Below are positions 6,372 through 14,990 of a DNA stretch of 21,194 nt, piece by piece. The translations under genes were made by a program, and so were the position numbers. The stretch covers positions 1 to 21,194 of the forward strand of contig CAJUFJ010000057.1 of NCBI GenBank assembly GCA_910585815.1, written 5' to 3'. This stretch comes from an uncultured Oscillospiraceae bacterium. Lineage in GTDB: Bacteria; Bacillota; Clostridia; Oscillospirales; Oscillospiraceae. The notes under the pieces are model-generated. The model saw only the letters and a program-made list of their open reading frames with translations. It was not told the origin of the DNA and searched no databases. Every line of letters begins with the position of its first letter. Within the stretch, counting starts at the first letter, position 1.

Positions 6372-6406
6372 CGTGTTCCCGCCCCCCGTGGAGGGGCGGG
6401 AACGCG
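6372..6406 (+). terminator. Very stable GC hairpin in the dctP-dctQ gap
   Basis: CGTGTTCCCGCCCC (6372-6385) pairs with 6393-6406 over 14 bp, with one G-U, around a 7-nt loop. No T-run follows on the plus strand. With the hairpin at 6274-6319 it gives a 233-nt gap well suited to protecting the dctP message and lowering dctQM expression, as in many binding-protein operons. Confidence 0.55.
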
Positions 6407-6463
6407 AAAAAGAATTGGGACTTAAAAGAAGGATAACCCGATGAATTGTATCTGGAGGTTTGT

Positions 6464-6952
6464 ATGGAAAAATTGATAAGCGTAATCGACAAGATCGTAC
6501 GTGCGCTGCTGGCGATTCTCTTTGGAATCGTAAGCTTCTGCGTACTGGTACAGATCATTGCCCGCTACACGCCCCCCGAAGTGCTGACCGCCCCATGGAC
6601 GGACGAAATGACCCGCCTGTTCTTCCTGTACACGGTCATGCTGGGCGCCCCCTGGGCTATCCTGTACCACTCTTATGCGTCCATCGACATAATCGCCGGC
6701 AGGCTGAAGGGCCGGACCCGGGTGCTTCTGGACATCTTTGTGGACCTTGTAATCATGGTGGTAGCGGTGGTGGGCATCCCCCAGGCCAATCTGTATTTTG
6801 GCGTGGGTCAGGTGTCCAAATCCACCTCCCTGCAGATTAACCTGGGGCTGTTTTATGTGGTTCCCCTGGTAATCTTTACCCTCACCGTGCTTTGCTGCAC
6901 GTTGGACATCTGGCGCAATGTGAAAAAGCTGAGGGGAGGGAATGAAGCATGA
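6464..6952 (+). CDS. dctQ: TRAP transporter small membrane subunit (DctQ family)
   Basis: This 162-residue integral membrane protein has four predicted helices, at roughly residues 7-30, 45-68, 82-105 and 122-146. The family signature W-x-x-E-x-x-R appears as PWTDEMTRLFFLY, where the Asp/Glu-Arg pair marks DctQ proteins. I chose the ATG at 6464 because it follows a GGAGG site; earlier in-frame near-start codons lie inside or before that site. It pairs with DctM to form the sodium- or proton-coupled permease. The stop overlaps the dctM start (ATGA at 6949-6952), so the two are translationally coupled. Confidence 0.9.
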   Translation: MEKLISVIDKIVRALLAILFGIVSFCVLVQIIARYTPPEVLTAPWTDEMTRLFFLYTVMLGAPWAILYHSYASIDIIAGRLKGRTRVLLDIFVDLVIMVVAVVGIPQANLYFGVGQVSKSTSLQINLGLFYVVPLVIFTLTVLCCTLDIWRNVKKLRGGNEA

Positions 6953-8220
6953 TCGGCATGATGTTTGTTATTTTCCTGATTTTATTGCTGCTCAATGTGC
7001 CCATCGCCTACTCTCTAGGCGGGTCGGCAATGTTCTACCTGTTTACCTCCAACATGAACCTGGCCGTGCTGGCCCAGAAGTTTTACTCCGGCATGGACTC
7101 TTTCACTCTGCTGTGCATCCCGGGCTTTATGCTGGCCGGTGCGTTGATGAACGGCGGCGGCATTACCAAGCGGATTCTGGATTTCTGCAATGCGTTTCTG
7201 GGACATATCACTGGTAGCCTCGCCCTGGTCAATGTTGTAGCGTCCATGATCTTCGCCGGCATCTCTGGCACTGCCATCGCCGACGTGGTCTCCCTGGGCG
7301 GCATGCTCATCCCCGCTATGGTGGAGGACGGCTATGACAGCGACTTCTCCGTAGCGGTCACTGCCTCCTCCTCTGTAGTCGGTCCTATCATTCCGCCCAG
7401 CGTCCCCATGGTTATCGCAGGCTCCTGCGTAAGCATCTCCGTCGGCTCCATGTTCCAGGCTGGTATCATCCCAGGCATTATGTTGGGCCTGGGCCTGTGC
7501 ATTCCCACCTACCTAATCTCCAAAAAGCGCAACTACCCCAAACACGAGCGGTCCTCCTGGAGCCAGCGCTGGAAAATCACCAAGAGCGCCATCTGGGCGC
7601 TGCTTATGCCACTGATTCTGCTGGGAGGCATCCTTTCCGGCGTCTTCACTCCCACCGAGGCCTCTATTGTCACCTGTGTCTATTCCCTGATCGTGGGCGT
7701 GTTTATCTATCATGAGATTAAGCTTACCGACGTGCCCCGGATCATCGCCGACAACATGATCTCCTGCGGCAGCATCATCGTCCTCATCGGACTGGCAAAT
7801 GTATTCGCCTTTATCCTGACCAACGAGCGTATTCCCCAAATGGTGGCCGAGGCCATTCTCAGCATAACTGACAGCCGTGTGGCCGTCATTCTGCTGATCA
7901 ATGTGGTCCTGCTCTTTGTCGGCATGTTTATGGAATCTCTGGCGGCGGTCCTGATTACCTTCCCTGTCCTGCTCCCCGTGGCCACCGCGGTTGGCATGCA
8001 GCCGGTTCACTTCGGCCTGATGGCCATCCTGAACCTGATGATCGGCCTGACAACCCCGCCGGTCGGCATGTGCGTGGTCACTGCCGCGCAGATTGGCCAT
8101 ATTTCCAGTGCCAAGGCCTTTAAGGCCAACATGCCGTTCCTCATCACCAGCCTGATTATCCTGCTGCTGGTGGCCTTTATAGAACCTATTACCCTGTTTA
8201 TTCCCAGCCTGTTCGGCTAA
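6949..8220 (+). CDS. dctM: TRAP transporter large permease subunit (DctM family)
   Basis: This 423-residue membrane protein has about 11-12 hydrophobic helices and normal DctM length. Recognisable motifs include FYSGMDSFTLLCIPGFMLAG near the N-terminus, GISGTAIADVVSLGGMLIPAM, SSVVGPIIPPSVPMVIAG and GLTTPPVGMCVV near the C-terminus, all typical of the IT-superfamily ion-transport core. It translocates the substrate delivered by DctP in an ion-coupled step. GGGGAGGGAATG sits at the right distance from the ATG, and the ATGA overlap couples it to dctQ. The operon continues into the catabolic genes after only 25 nt. Confidence 0.95.
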   Translation: MIGMMFVIFLILLLLNVPIAYSLGGSAMFYLFTSNMNLAVLAQKFYSGMDSFTLLCIPGFMLAGALMNGGGITKRILDFCNAFLGHITGSLALVNVVASMIFAGISGTAIADVVSLGGMLIPAMVEDGYDSDFSVAVTASSSVVGPIIPPSVPMVIAGSCVSISVGSMFQAGIIPGIMLGLGLCIPTYLISKKRNYPKHERSSWSQRWKITKSAIWALLMPLILLGGILSGVFTPTEASIVTCVYSLIVGVFIYHEIKLTDVPRIIADNMISCGSIIVLIGLANVFAFILTNERIPQMVAEAILSITDSRVAVILLINVVLLFVGMFMESLAAVLITFPVLLPVATAVGMQPVHFGLMAILNLMIGLTTPPVGMCVVTAAQIGHISSAKAFKANMPFLITSLIILLLVAFIEPITLFIPSLFG

Positions 8221-8245
8221 CGATAGAAAGAAAGAAGGCTTTCAT

Positions 8246-9142
8246 ATGTTGAACAAAACTATTGTAATCACCGGCGCCGGCGGCGGACTGGGCAGTACCT
8301 TCTCCAGGGAACTGGCCGCTGACGGCTGCACCATCGCCGTACTGGATTTTGACCTGGAGGCGGCCCGCAGAACTGCCGACTCCATTACCCAGGCGGGTGG
8401 CAGAGCTATAGCCGTATCTGCAGACGTGACCGACAAGGCCTCTCTGGAAGCGGCCCGGGCGGAAATTCATAGGCAGCTTGGGGACTATGATGTCCTCATC
8501 AACTGCGCCGGCATTCAGGATCCCCTGGCCAAGACTACCTCAGAGGCGTACGCCGCCGGAGATGAGTCCGACACCGTCACAGCTGTGCTGGACCGGGATG
8601 CCAAAGACCCCGACGCCGCCCGTCAGGCCCTGATTGATCGCAAGCGGACCCTGTTCAATCTGGATAACACCAGGCTGGCCCGGGTGATGAATGTCAACTG
8701 GCTGGGCACCGTTACCGCCTGTGAGGTCTTTGCGGTAGGTATGGTGGGCCGGGAAGGCTGTTCCATCATTAACATCACCTCCATGGCGGCCTACAATGCC
8801 CTGTCCATGGTTCCCGCCTACGCCTCCAGCAAGGCGGCGGTAGACAGCTTTACCAGGTGGCTGTCCAACTACCTGTCCAATGAATTTGGCAAGGTACGGG
8901 TGAACGCGGTGGCCCCCGGCTACTTCTTGACTCCCCTGAACCATGACATGTATGTCAACCCCGACGGGTCCTATACCCAGCGGTACTATAATGTGATCCA
9001 CCGTACCCCCATGGGACGCCTGGGCGATCCCAGGGAGCTGGTGGGCGCGCTGAAATTCTTTGCGGACGATACAATGTCCGGCTATATCACCGGGCAGGTT
9101 ATCGCCGTGGACGGCGGCTTCCTCTCCTGTCCCGGAATCTGA
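8246..9142 (+). CDS. SDR oxidoreductase, probable D-mannonate oxidoreductase type (YjmF-like)
   Basis: This 298-residue short-chain dehydrogenase/reductase has the Rossmann motif TGAGGGLG (9-16), D60-V61 adenine contact, NCAG (86-89), catalytic S179, and Y192-x3-K196 in YASSK. Between NCAG and the N-x-N region there is an insertion of about 45 residues, also a feature, as I recall, of the SDR group that includes B. subtilis YjmF/UxuB, annotated as D-mannonate oxidoreductase. The reaction would be NAD(P)-dependent interconversion of D-fructuronate and D-mannonate. The same operon also encodes a non-homologous fructuronate reductase of the polyol-dehydrogenase family, so one of the two may act on another sugar acid. 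Family certain, exact substrate inferred. Confidence 0.85.
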   Translation: MLNKTIVITGAGGGLGSTFSRELAADGCTIAVLDFDLEAARRTADSITQAGGRAIAVSADVTDKASLEAARAEIHRQLGDYDVLINCAGIQDPLAKTTSEAYAAGDESDTVTAVLDRDAKDPDAARQALIDRKRTLFNLDNTRLARVMNVNWLGTVTACEVFAVGMVGREGCSIINITSMAAYNALSMVPAYASSKAAVDSFTRWLSNYLSNEFGKVRVNAVAPGYFLTPLNHDMYVNPDGSYTQRYYNVIHRTPMGRLGDPRELVGALKFFADDTMSGYITGQVIAVDGGFLSCPGI

Positions 9143-9187
9143 CGGAGATTGCTGCCAAAGCGTAGTGAGAAAGTGAGGGAATTTATC

Positions 9188-10210
9188 ATGAAAGCAATTG
9201 TTGTGCGCGGCGCTATGGACATGGTGATGGAGGACCGCCCCATGCCTCAGATCACAGCGCCGGATCAGGTGCTGGTGCGGGTCCATGCCGCCGGCATCTG
9301 TGGGTCTGACGTCCATGTGTATCACGGCACCAATCCCTTTGCCAAATACCCTGTGGTGCTGGGCCATGAGGCCTCCGGTGAAATCGTAGAGACCGGCCAG
9401 GCCGTATCCGACCTGAAGGCCGGGGACAGCGTTGTGTTTGAACCGATCAGGTATTGCGGCAAGTGCTACGCCTGCCGCACCGGGCACCACAATGTCTGCC
9501 GGGAGCTGAAGGTGCTGGGCTGCATTGTGGACGGCATCTTCCAGGAATATGTGGTTATGCCCCGCTCCCAGGTCTATCAGTTTGACGCCTCCAAAATGAC
9601 CTACCAGCAGGCGGCTCTGTGTGAGCCGTACACCATCGGCGCCCAGGCCACCAGCCGGGGCGATGTGCAGCCTGGCGATTTGGTGCTGGTCCATGGTGCC
9701 GGTCCCATTGGGCTGATTGTGGCCGACGTGGCCAAGAGCAAGGGCGCCAAGGTCATCATCTCCGAGCCGAATGAAAAGCGTCTGGAAATGGCAAAGGCTT
9801 TTGGCCTGGACTATCCGGTAAATCCCATGAAACAGGACCTGGATCAGCTTATCAGCGACCTGACAGAGGGGGAGGGAGTCAATGTAATCTTTGATGCCGC
9901 CGGCGTTCCCGCCATCATTGCCCACGCGGTGGATCAGCTCTCTCCGGCGGGCCGCTTCGTTCCCATGACCTTTGGTAAGGAGCCTATCCCGGTAGACTTC
10001 AAGACGGTCAACGCCAAACAGCTGACCATTCTAGGTACTCGTCACCAGTATCAAAAATTCCCGGAGATTGTGGAGCTGCTGCCTCAGAAGCTGGACCATG
10101 TGGATATGCTGACCACCCACATTTTCCCCGCTGAGGAATATAAGAAGGCCTTTGACACCCTTGCCGATCCTGGAAGCGGCGCCTGCAAGGTAGTTCTCAC
10201 CTTTGCGTAA
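9188..10210 (+). CDS. Zinc-dependent medium-chain alcohol dehydrogenase (YjmD-like)
   Basis: This 340-residue MDR-family dehydrogenase shows catalytic zinc ligands C38 (GICGSD) and H60-E61 (GHE), the structural zinc cysteines C90, C93, C96 and C104, and the nucleotide-binding GAGPIG at 170-175. I chose the ATG at 9188 (preceded by GAGGGAATTT) over an upstream in-frame start at 9149 because family members begin with M-K-A-(I/V). It is close to sorbitol/threonine dehydrogenase-like proteins, and the B. subtilis exu locus carries a comparable gene (yjmD) next to uxuA and yjmF. It probably oxidises a secondary alcohol of a sugar acid or polyol with NAD; the substrate is unknown. Confidence 0.88.
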   Translation: MKAIVVRGAMDMVMEDRPMPQITAPDQVLVRVHAAGICGSDVHVYHGTNPFAKYPVVLGHEASGEIVETGQAVSDLKAGDSVVFEPIRYCGKCYACRTGHHNVCRELKVLGCIVDGIFQEYVVMPRSQVYQFDASKMTYQQAALCEPYTIGAQATSRGDVQPGDLVLVHGAGPIGLIVADVAKSKGAKVIISEPNEKRLEMAKAFGLDYPVNPMKQDLDQLISDLTEGEGVNVIFDAAGVPAIIAHAVDQLSPAGRFVPMTFGKEPIPVDFKTVNAKQLTILGTRHQYQKFPEIVELLPQKLDHVDMLTTHIFPAEEYKKAFDTLADPGSGACKVVLTFA

Positions 10211-10230
10211 GCTGGAAAGGAGCAGATAAT

Positions 10231-11322
10231 ATGGAAATGACAATGCGCTGGTACGGTTCCAAGTTTGATACCGTTACCCTGAAGCAGATCCGGCAGATTC
10301 CCGGGGTTACCGGGGTTATCACCACCCTCTACGATACCACACCCGGCGAGGTATGGACTTCCGAGGCAATCCGCGCCCTGAAGGCCGAGGTGGAGCAGGC
10401 TGGCCTGCATATCTCCGGCATCGAAAGCGTCAATGTCTGCGACTCTATCAAGGTTGGGGACAGCGACCGGGACCAGTATATCGCCAATTACATCAAGACT
10501 CTGGAGAATCTGGGCAAGGAGGATATTCACCTGGTGTGCTATAACTTCATGCCTGTGTTTGACTGGACACGGACTGAACTGGCCCGGGTCCGTCCGGACG
10601 GCTCCACCGTTCTGGCCTACAACCAGAAGGCCATCGACGCCATCGATCCGGCGAATATGGCCGCTTCTATGGAGAAGATGTCCAACGGAACAGTCCTGCC
10701 CGGCTGGGAGCCGGAGCGCATGGCCAAGGTACAGGAGCTTTTTGAAATGTATCAGTCCATCGACGGCGAGAAGCTCTTTGAAAACCTGGTGTACTTCCTC
10801 AAGGCCATTATGCCTGTGTGCAATCAATACGACATCAAGATGGCCATCCATCCCGACGACCCCGCCTGGAGCGTCTTTGGCCTGACCCGTATCATCAACA
10901 GCGAGGCGGGGATTCTCCGCCTGATGGCGGCGGTAGACGACGTGCATAACGGCGTTACCTTCTGCTCCGGCTCCTATGGGACCAATCTGAACAACGATCT
11001 GCCCCATATGATCCGCGCACTTAAGGGTCGCATTCACTTTGCCCATGTGCGCAACCTGAGATTCAATGACTGTTCCAGAGAGAACTATGACTTTGAGGAA
11101 TCCGCCCACCTCTCCTCCGACGGGACCTTCGACATGTATGAGATGATAAAGGCCCTCTATGAGACGGGATTTGACGGACCAATCCGCCCGGACCACGGCA
11201 GAATGATTTGGGATGAGACCGCTATGCCTGGCTATGGACTCTACGACCGGGCTCTGGGCGCCGCCTATCTCAACGGGCTTTGGGAGGCCGTTGAAAAGTC
11301 CCATCAGAGGGGGGGATCATAA
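10231..11322 (+). CDS. uxuA: Mannonate dehydratase
   Basis: This 363-residue TIM-barrel enzyme dehydrates D-mannonate to 2-keto-3-deoxy-D-gluconate, the committed step of glucuronate degradation. The metal ligands described for UxuA structures can be placed: H207 (AIHPDDP), C245 (CSGSYG), H272 (HFAHVRN) and D321 with H322 (RPDHGR). The N-terminus begins M-x-M-T-M-R-W-Y-G as in other UxuA proteins, and the length is normal. A GGAAAGGAG site precedes the ATG. It lies between the dehydrogenases and uxuB, and its stop codon shares one base with the uxuB start, giving tight coupling. Confidence 0.96.
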   Translation: MEMTMRWYGSKFDTVTLKQIRQIPGVTGVITTLYDTTPGEVWTSEAIRALKAEVEQAGLHISGIESVNVCDSIKVGDSDRDQYIANYIKTLENLGKEDIHLVCYNFMPVFDWTRTELARVRPDGSTVLAYNQKAIDAIDPANMAASMEKMSNGTVLPGWEPERMAKVQELFEMYQSIDGEKLFENLVYFLKAIMPVCNQYDIKMAIHPDDPAWSVFGLTRIINSEAGILRLMAAVDDVHNGVTFCSGSYGTNLNNDLPHMIRALKGRIHFAHVRNLRFNDCSRENYDFEESAHLSSDGTFDMYEMIKALYETGFDGPIRPDHGRMIWDETAMPGYGLYDRALGAAYLNGLWEAVEKSHQRGGS

Positions 11323-12947
11323 TGAAGCTGAGCAAAGCCGGTTTGTCAGACCCGAAGCCGTGGCGCGACGCGGACTATATCCTTCCGGTCTTTGACCGGG
11401 ACAAGATGGAAGCCGCCACCCGGGAAAATCCGGTGTGGGTTCACTTCGGTGCTGGGAATATCTTCCGTGCCTTTCAGGCCAATCTGGCCCAGCGTATGCT
11501 GGATCAGGGAAAAATGGACCGCGGCCTTACAGTAGTGGAGGGCTTTGACTATGAGATCGTAGAGAAGCAATACCGGGAGCATGACAATCTGTCTGTGCTG
11601 GTAACCCTGAAGGCAGACGGCGGAGTGGAAAAGACCGTTATCTGCAGTATTGCAGAATCCTGTATCCTGGATTCTGGCAACGAAGCGGAATTTAACCGTT
11701 TGAAAGAAATCTTTGCCAATCCCTCCCTGCAAATGGTTACATTTACCATCACGGAGAAGGGCTACAGCCTGGTGGACGGCAAGGGCAGCCGGCTGCCCGC
11801 AGTGGCAGCAGACTTTGCAGCCGGGCCGGAAAGACCGGCCAGCTACATCGGCAAGGTGGCTTCTCTCCTGTACACCCGCTACCGGACTGGCGCAGCCCCC
11901 ATCGCCATGGTCAGCACTGACAATTGCTCTCACAACGGAGATAAGCTGTCCGCTGCGGTAAACGCTTTTGCGGAGGCGTGGGTGAAAAACGGTTTGGCGG
12001 AACAGGGGTTCCTGACATACATCCAAGATGAAACGCGTGTTTCCTTCCCTTGGTCCATGATCGACAAGATCACCCCGAGGCCGGACAGCTCAGTGGAAGC
12101 CATCCTGCGGGAGGATGGCCTGGAGGACTTGGACCCTGTGGTCACCCCCAAGAACACCTATGTGGCCCCCTTCGTTAACGCAGAGGAGAGCGAATACCTG
12201 GTTATTGAGGACAAATTCCCCAATGGCCGGCCTGCTCTGGAGAATGTGGGCGTTATCTTTACCGACCGGGACACCGTAAACAATGTGGAGCGGATGAAGG
12301 TTTGTACCTGTCTCAATCCCCTGCACACAGCCCTGGCCATCTACGGCTGTCTGCTTGGCTTTACCAAAATCTCTGAGGAAATGAAGGACCCGGCACTGCT
12401 GGCCCTGGTGGAGGGAATTGGTTACCGGGAAGGTTTGCCTGTTGTGGTCAATCCTGGTGTGTTGAACCCCAGGGAGTTTATTGACACAGTAGTGAAGACT
12501 CGTATCCCCAATCCCTTTATGCCTGACACGCCCCAGCGCATCGCTACGGATACTTCTCAAAAACTGTCCATCCGCTTTGGCGAGACAATCAAGGCTTATA
12601 TGGAATCGGAAAAGCTGTCTGCCTCTGACCTAACGCTGATTCCCCTGGTTTTTGCGGGCTGGCTGCGCTACCTGATGGCCGTAGATGATGCGGGCAGTCC
12701 CTTTACCCTCAGCGCCGACCCCATGCTGCCGGAGGTGACGCCCTATGTCACCGGCTTTACTCTGGGGCAGCCGCCCGCTGCACAGAGGGCAATGGAAAAG
12801 CTGTGCCCCTTACTGGAGAATAAGACTGTCTTCGGCGTGGATCTGATCCAGTGCGGCTTGGCAGAGCTGGTTGTAAATTATTTTCTGGAGGAACTGTCCG
12901 GCCCGGGCGCGGTCAGGGCTACCCTAGAGAAATATACTAACTGCTAA
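11322..12947 (+). CDS. uxuB: Fructuronate reductase, mannitol-dehydrogenase (polyol) family
   Basis: This 541-residue long-chain dehydrogenase has an N-terminal Rossmann domain with HFGAGNIFRAF (41-51) and a C-terminal helical domain holding the catalytic pattern K326-x5-N332-x2-H335 (MKVCTCLNPLHTALAIYG) characteristic of mannitol dehydrogenase, UxuB and UxaB. It likely reduces D-fructuronate to D-mannonate with NADH. Its start overlaps the uxuA stop by one base (TAATG), preceded by GAGGGGG. Tagaturonate reductase (UxaB) is the main alternative, but the adjacent uxuA favours UxuB. It is the last gene; a terminator follows about 50 nt downstream. Confidence 0.9.
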   Translation: MKLSKAGLSDPKPWRDADYILPVFDRDKMEAATRENPVWVHFGAGNIFRAFQANLAQRMLDQGKMDRGLTVVEGFDYEIVEKQYREHDNLSVLVTLKADGGVEKTVICSIAESCILDSGNEAEFNRLKEIFANPSLQMVTFTITEKGYSLVDGKGSRLPAVAADFAAGPERPASYIGKVASLLYTRYRTGAAPIAMVSTDNCSHNGDKLSAAVNAFAEAWVKNGLAEQGFLTYIQDETRVSFPWSMIDKITPRPDSSVEAILREDGLEDLDPVVTPKNTYVAPFVNAEESEYLVIEDKFPNGRPALENVGVIFTDRDTVNNVERMKVCTCLNPLHTALAIYGCLLGFTKISEEMKDPALLALVEGIGYREGLPVVVNPGVLNPREFIDTVVKTRIPNPFMPDTPQRIATDTSQKLSIRFGETIKAYMESEKLSASDLTLIPLVFAGWLRYLMAVDDAGSPFTLSADPMLPEVTPYVTGFTLGQPPAAQRAMEKLCPLLENKTVFGVDLIQCGLAELVVNYFLEELSGPGAVRATLEKYTNC

Positions 12948-12999
12948 ACATATAATCCCCTGTCCTTCCTAGTCTGTTTCGTCTACCAAAAGTTTATCG

Positions 13000-13047
13000 A
13001 AACCGCCGCCAAGAGCCTGCGCCGCAGGTCCTGGCGACGGTTTTTTC
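13000..13047 (+). terminator. Intrinsic terminator of the hexuronate operon
   Basis: AAACCGCCGCCA pairs with TGGCGACGGTTT with one mismatch, enclosing a second small stem (CCTGC/GCAGG), followed by T6. It lies about 50 nt after uxuB and marks the end of the intact locus. Confidence 0.85.
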
Positions 13048-13153
13048 TGGACGTCTACCAGCCGTCTGCCGCCGAAACTTTTTTATAGAGAATGCCGTCT
13101 TTTTTCTTGTTTTCCCCCTTTTTTACCACGTCTCACACCATGTTAGTATCGTG

Positions 13154-13583
13154 TCACTTATCGCATACAAAAACCATCTGTTTCTCATCGTCCTCTACAA
13201 AAGAGTTGACCGGATTGCCGAAAATGACGATCACATCATAGCCCAACCCAACTGTCCGCCGAAAGGAGTGTTCCATACGCCTTCCCATAGCCCTTCCGCT
13301 GATACTCCGGCGCGACGCAGAGAGGGCCAAAGGTGAGGATATTCTTTTCCGTCCCCTGCTTGTCCATCAGCTTTGTCCGGGTATACATGATGTTCCCGAT
13401 CACTTGGCCGTCCAGTTCTGCCACAAAGTCCAGCTCCGGGATGAAATCCTCATGCTCCCGCATGATGTGAACTAGGTAGTGCTCCACACATCCCGGAATG
13501 TAGAGGTTATAAAAGGCTCGCCGGGTAATATCTTCTACGATTTTGTGGTCGGCTTCTTTTTCGTTGCGGATCGTCAGCTTTGT
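13154..13583 (-). pseudogene. GNAT N-acetyltransferase pseudogene
   Basis: The minus strand reads LTIRNEKEADHKIVEDITRR, then a long intact stretch with DGQVIGNIMYTRTKL and LCVAPEYQRKGYGKA, where Q-R-K-G-Y-G is the acetyl-CoA loop of GNAT enzymes. After GKA the frame drifts out and stops at 13236. The downstream continuation, GYDVIVIFGNPVN, lies in the next frame and ends at 13154-13156, so there is at least one frameshift. The ribosome site AAAGGAG is well placed but no ATG/GTG/TTG follows at the expected spot (an ACA-AAG sits where a start should be), so the start codon also seems lost. The family is clear; the gene is dead or nearly so. Confidence 0.75.
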
Positions 13584-13661
13584 CAGAACTCCTTTCGTTT
13601 GTCCTCCAGTATAAACATTCCTCACTCAAATTACAACCGTCAATCCTTGGCTGATAGAGAT

Positions 13662-14745
13662 ATGGAGGTGCCCAAAACTGAATAACCAAGAAAAAAACAG
13701 CCTGTCCCAAGCGGTCAACACTGTCCAAACCATCCACGGAACCATTAAGACCGGCAAGGCTATCTCAGCCGCCGTAAAGGGCGCGGCGGTAGGCGGGCCC
13801 TTTACGGCGGCGAGGGGTGCTCTGTATGCCGCACAGTCCATCCTCAACGACAACGCCGCCGACATGAGCAGGAATGTCAACTCCTTTATTGCGCAATACT
13901 GTGCGGCCAAGGGAGATACTTGGGAAACCATTTCTTTATCCCGATATGTAGACCGTTCTCCGGCAAGGTAAAAGCAGTCTGTATTCTTACACGCGCACCA
14001 GTGAGAACAGGGTTGTAGAGGATGATAACCCGGAAACTAAGGATGTCGTAGAAACCAGAGAGGAAACCTGGAATATCTACACCCTTGTTTACAATGGTGA
14101 GGGATATTTTGCCGATTCGGTATTTCACATGACGGACGATCAGAAGGCGCTGGCTGGAGATTATGCCGAAAACCTCAGTCTGTTTCTGAGGAATGGGATG
14201 TTCCAGTACACCGGAACCACGATTGCCTCTCTGGGCGATGTCCGCTTTACTGACAGTGCTACAGAGGTTGTCTACTTTAACCAGTTGGATGAACGCTGGG
14301 CCAACAAGCCATACGGCACAGACAATATTGGTGGCTACGGCTCGATCCTACTTCCATGTCTATCGTGGTTTCCTCCTTAACGGGTGACATTGTTGATCCC
14401 ATCGAAATGGCAGAGTGGGCCTATCAAAACGGCGGATAGTGCAGTAAGAGCGGTTCCTACCACGCCATGATCCCCAATATGACTAAAGCGTGGGGCTTGA
14501 CTGTAGAAGGGTGTACCGCTTCCGAACCGCAGCGTATTCTGGATGTTCTGAGCAGTGGAAGACTGGTGGAAGATCTTGCCAGCTACAAGCGGAGCAGGAA
14601 GCTGTTGGAGTTGTCCATCATATCTGAACGAGGCCAGAAAAGGGGCTATAGTGGGCGGGCCATTTTGGATTATTGGGTTATGAGAAGCTCCTCAAAAAAT
14701 ATAGGCAGAAACAAGATGGGCCGGCTTAAAATGCAGTCCCTCTAA
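13662..14745 (+). pseudogene. Decayed T4SS murein hydrolase (C39-type peptidase) of a Tn1549-like element
   Basis: Conserved blocks appear in order but in different frames: MEVPK; NNQEKNSLSQAVNTVQ with a GKAISAAVKGAAVGGP segment; NSFIAQYCAAKG; LRQGKSSLYSYTRT; TWNIYTLVYNGEGYFADSVF; FNQLDERWANKPYGTDNIGG; PTSMSIVVSSLTGD; AWGLTVEGCTASEPQRI; ASYKRS. This is the order found in the large membrane-anchored cell-wall hydrolase encoded next to virB4 in Tn1549/CD1107-type conjugative elements. Lesions: a frameshift near 13677, loss of the membrane and lytic segments near 13830, a frameshift near 13942, TAG at 13949-13951, a frameshift at about 14345 that destroys the catalytic Cys (C-G-P-T-S), TAG at 14437-14439 in place of Trp, and a deletion near 14575 removing the catalytic G-H-F region. 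It is a thorough pseudogene. Confidence 0.75.
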
Positions 14746-14766
14746 ATGATTTTATTTCCCATAATT
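14729..14766 (+). repeat. 38-bp inverted repeat, left copy
   Basis: This 38-bp sequence (key block GCAGTCCCTCTAAATG) is repeated in inverse orientation at 18188-18225 with one T/C difference. The two copies bracket the whole collagen-like gene cluster, 3.46 kb apart. Similarity stops sharply at both ends of the repeat, and I see no target duplication outside. Confidence 0.9.
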
Positions 14767-14869
14767 TTTTTCTGTAGAATTCATATATCCCTACAAAACA
14801 ACGATGTAAAGTAGGTCATATAAATTTTGAAGTTACCACCCGGATTTGAAATGGGGGTCTCATTTTAGT

Positions 14870-14902
14870 GCCGGAACCTGTTGCATCGCAACAGGTTCCG
14901 GC
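14870..14902. terminator. Perfect 15-bp hairpin terminator
   Basis: GCCGGAACCTGTTGC (14870-14884) and GCAACAGGTTCCGGC (14888-14902) with loop ATC. On the plus strand it is followed by GATTTCTTTTCTTT, a reasonable U-rich tail. On the minus strand it lies about 88 nt beyond the last collagen-like gene and probably ends that operon as well. Confidence 0.75.
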
Positions 14903-14990
14903 GATTTCTTTTCTTTAGGTGTCCTCTGTTATATTTTTATGGCTTCACTTTTGTGGTTCATACGGGTTTCGTTTTCCCGAAGCCTATACC

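Noticed and set aside
8540..9925. 461-codon minus-strand frame opposite the SDR and zinc dehydrogenase genes
   Set aside because: The plus strand encodes two complete enzyme families with all catalytic motifs. The minus frame is a GC-bias shadow. The same reasoning removes 5217-6053, 7513-8100 and 10084-11304.
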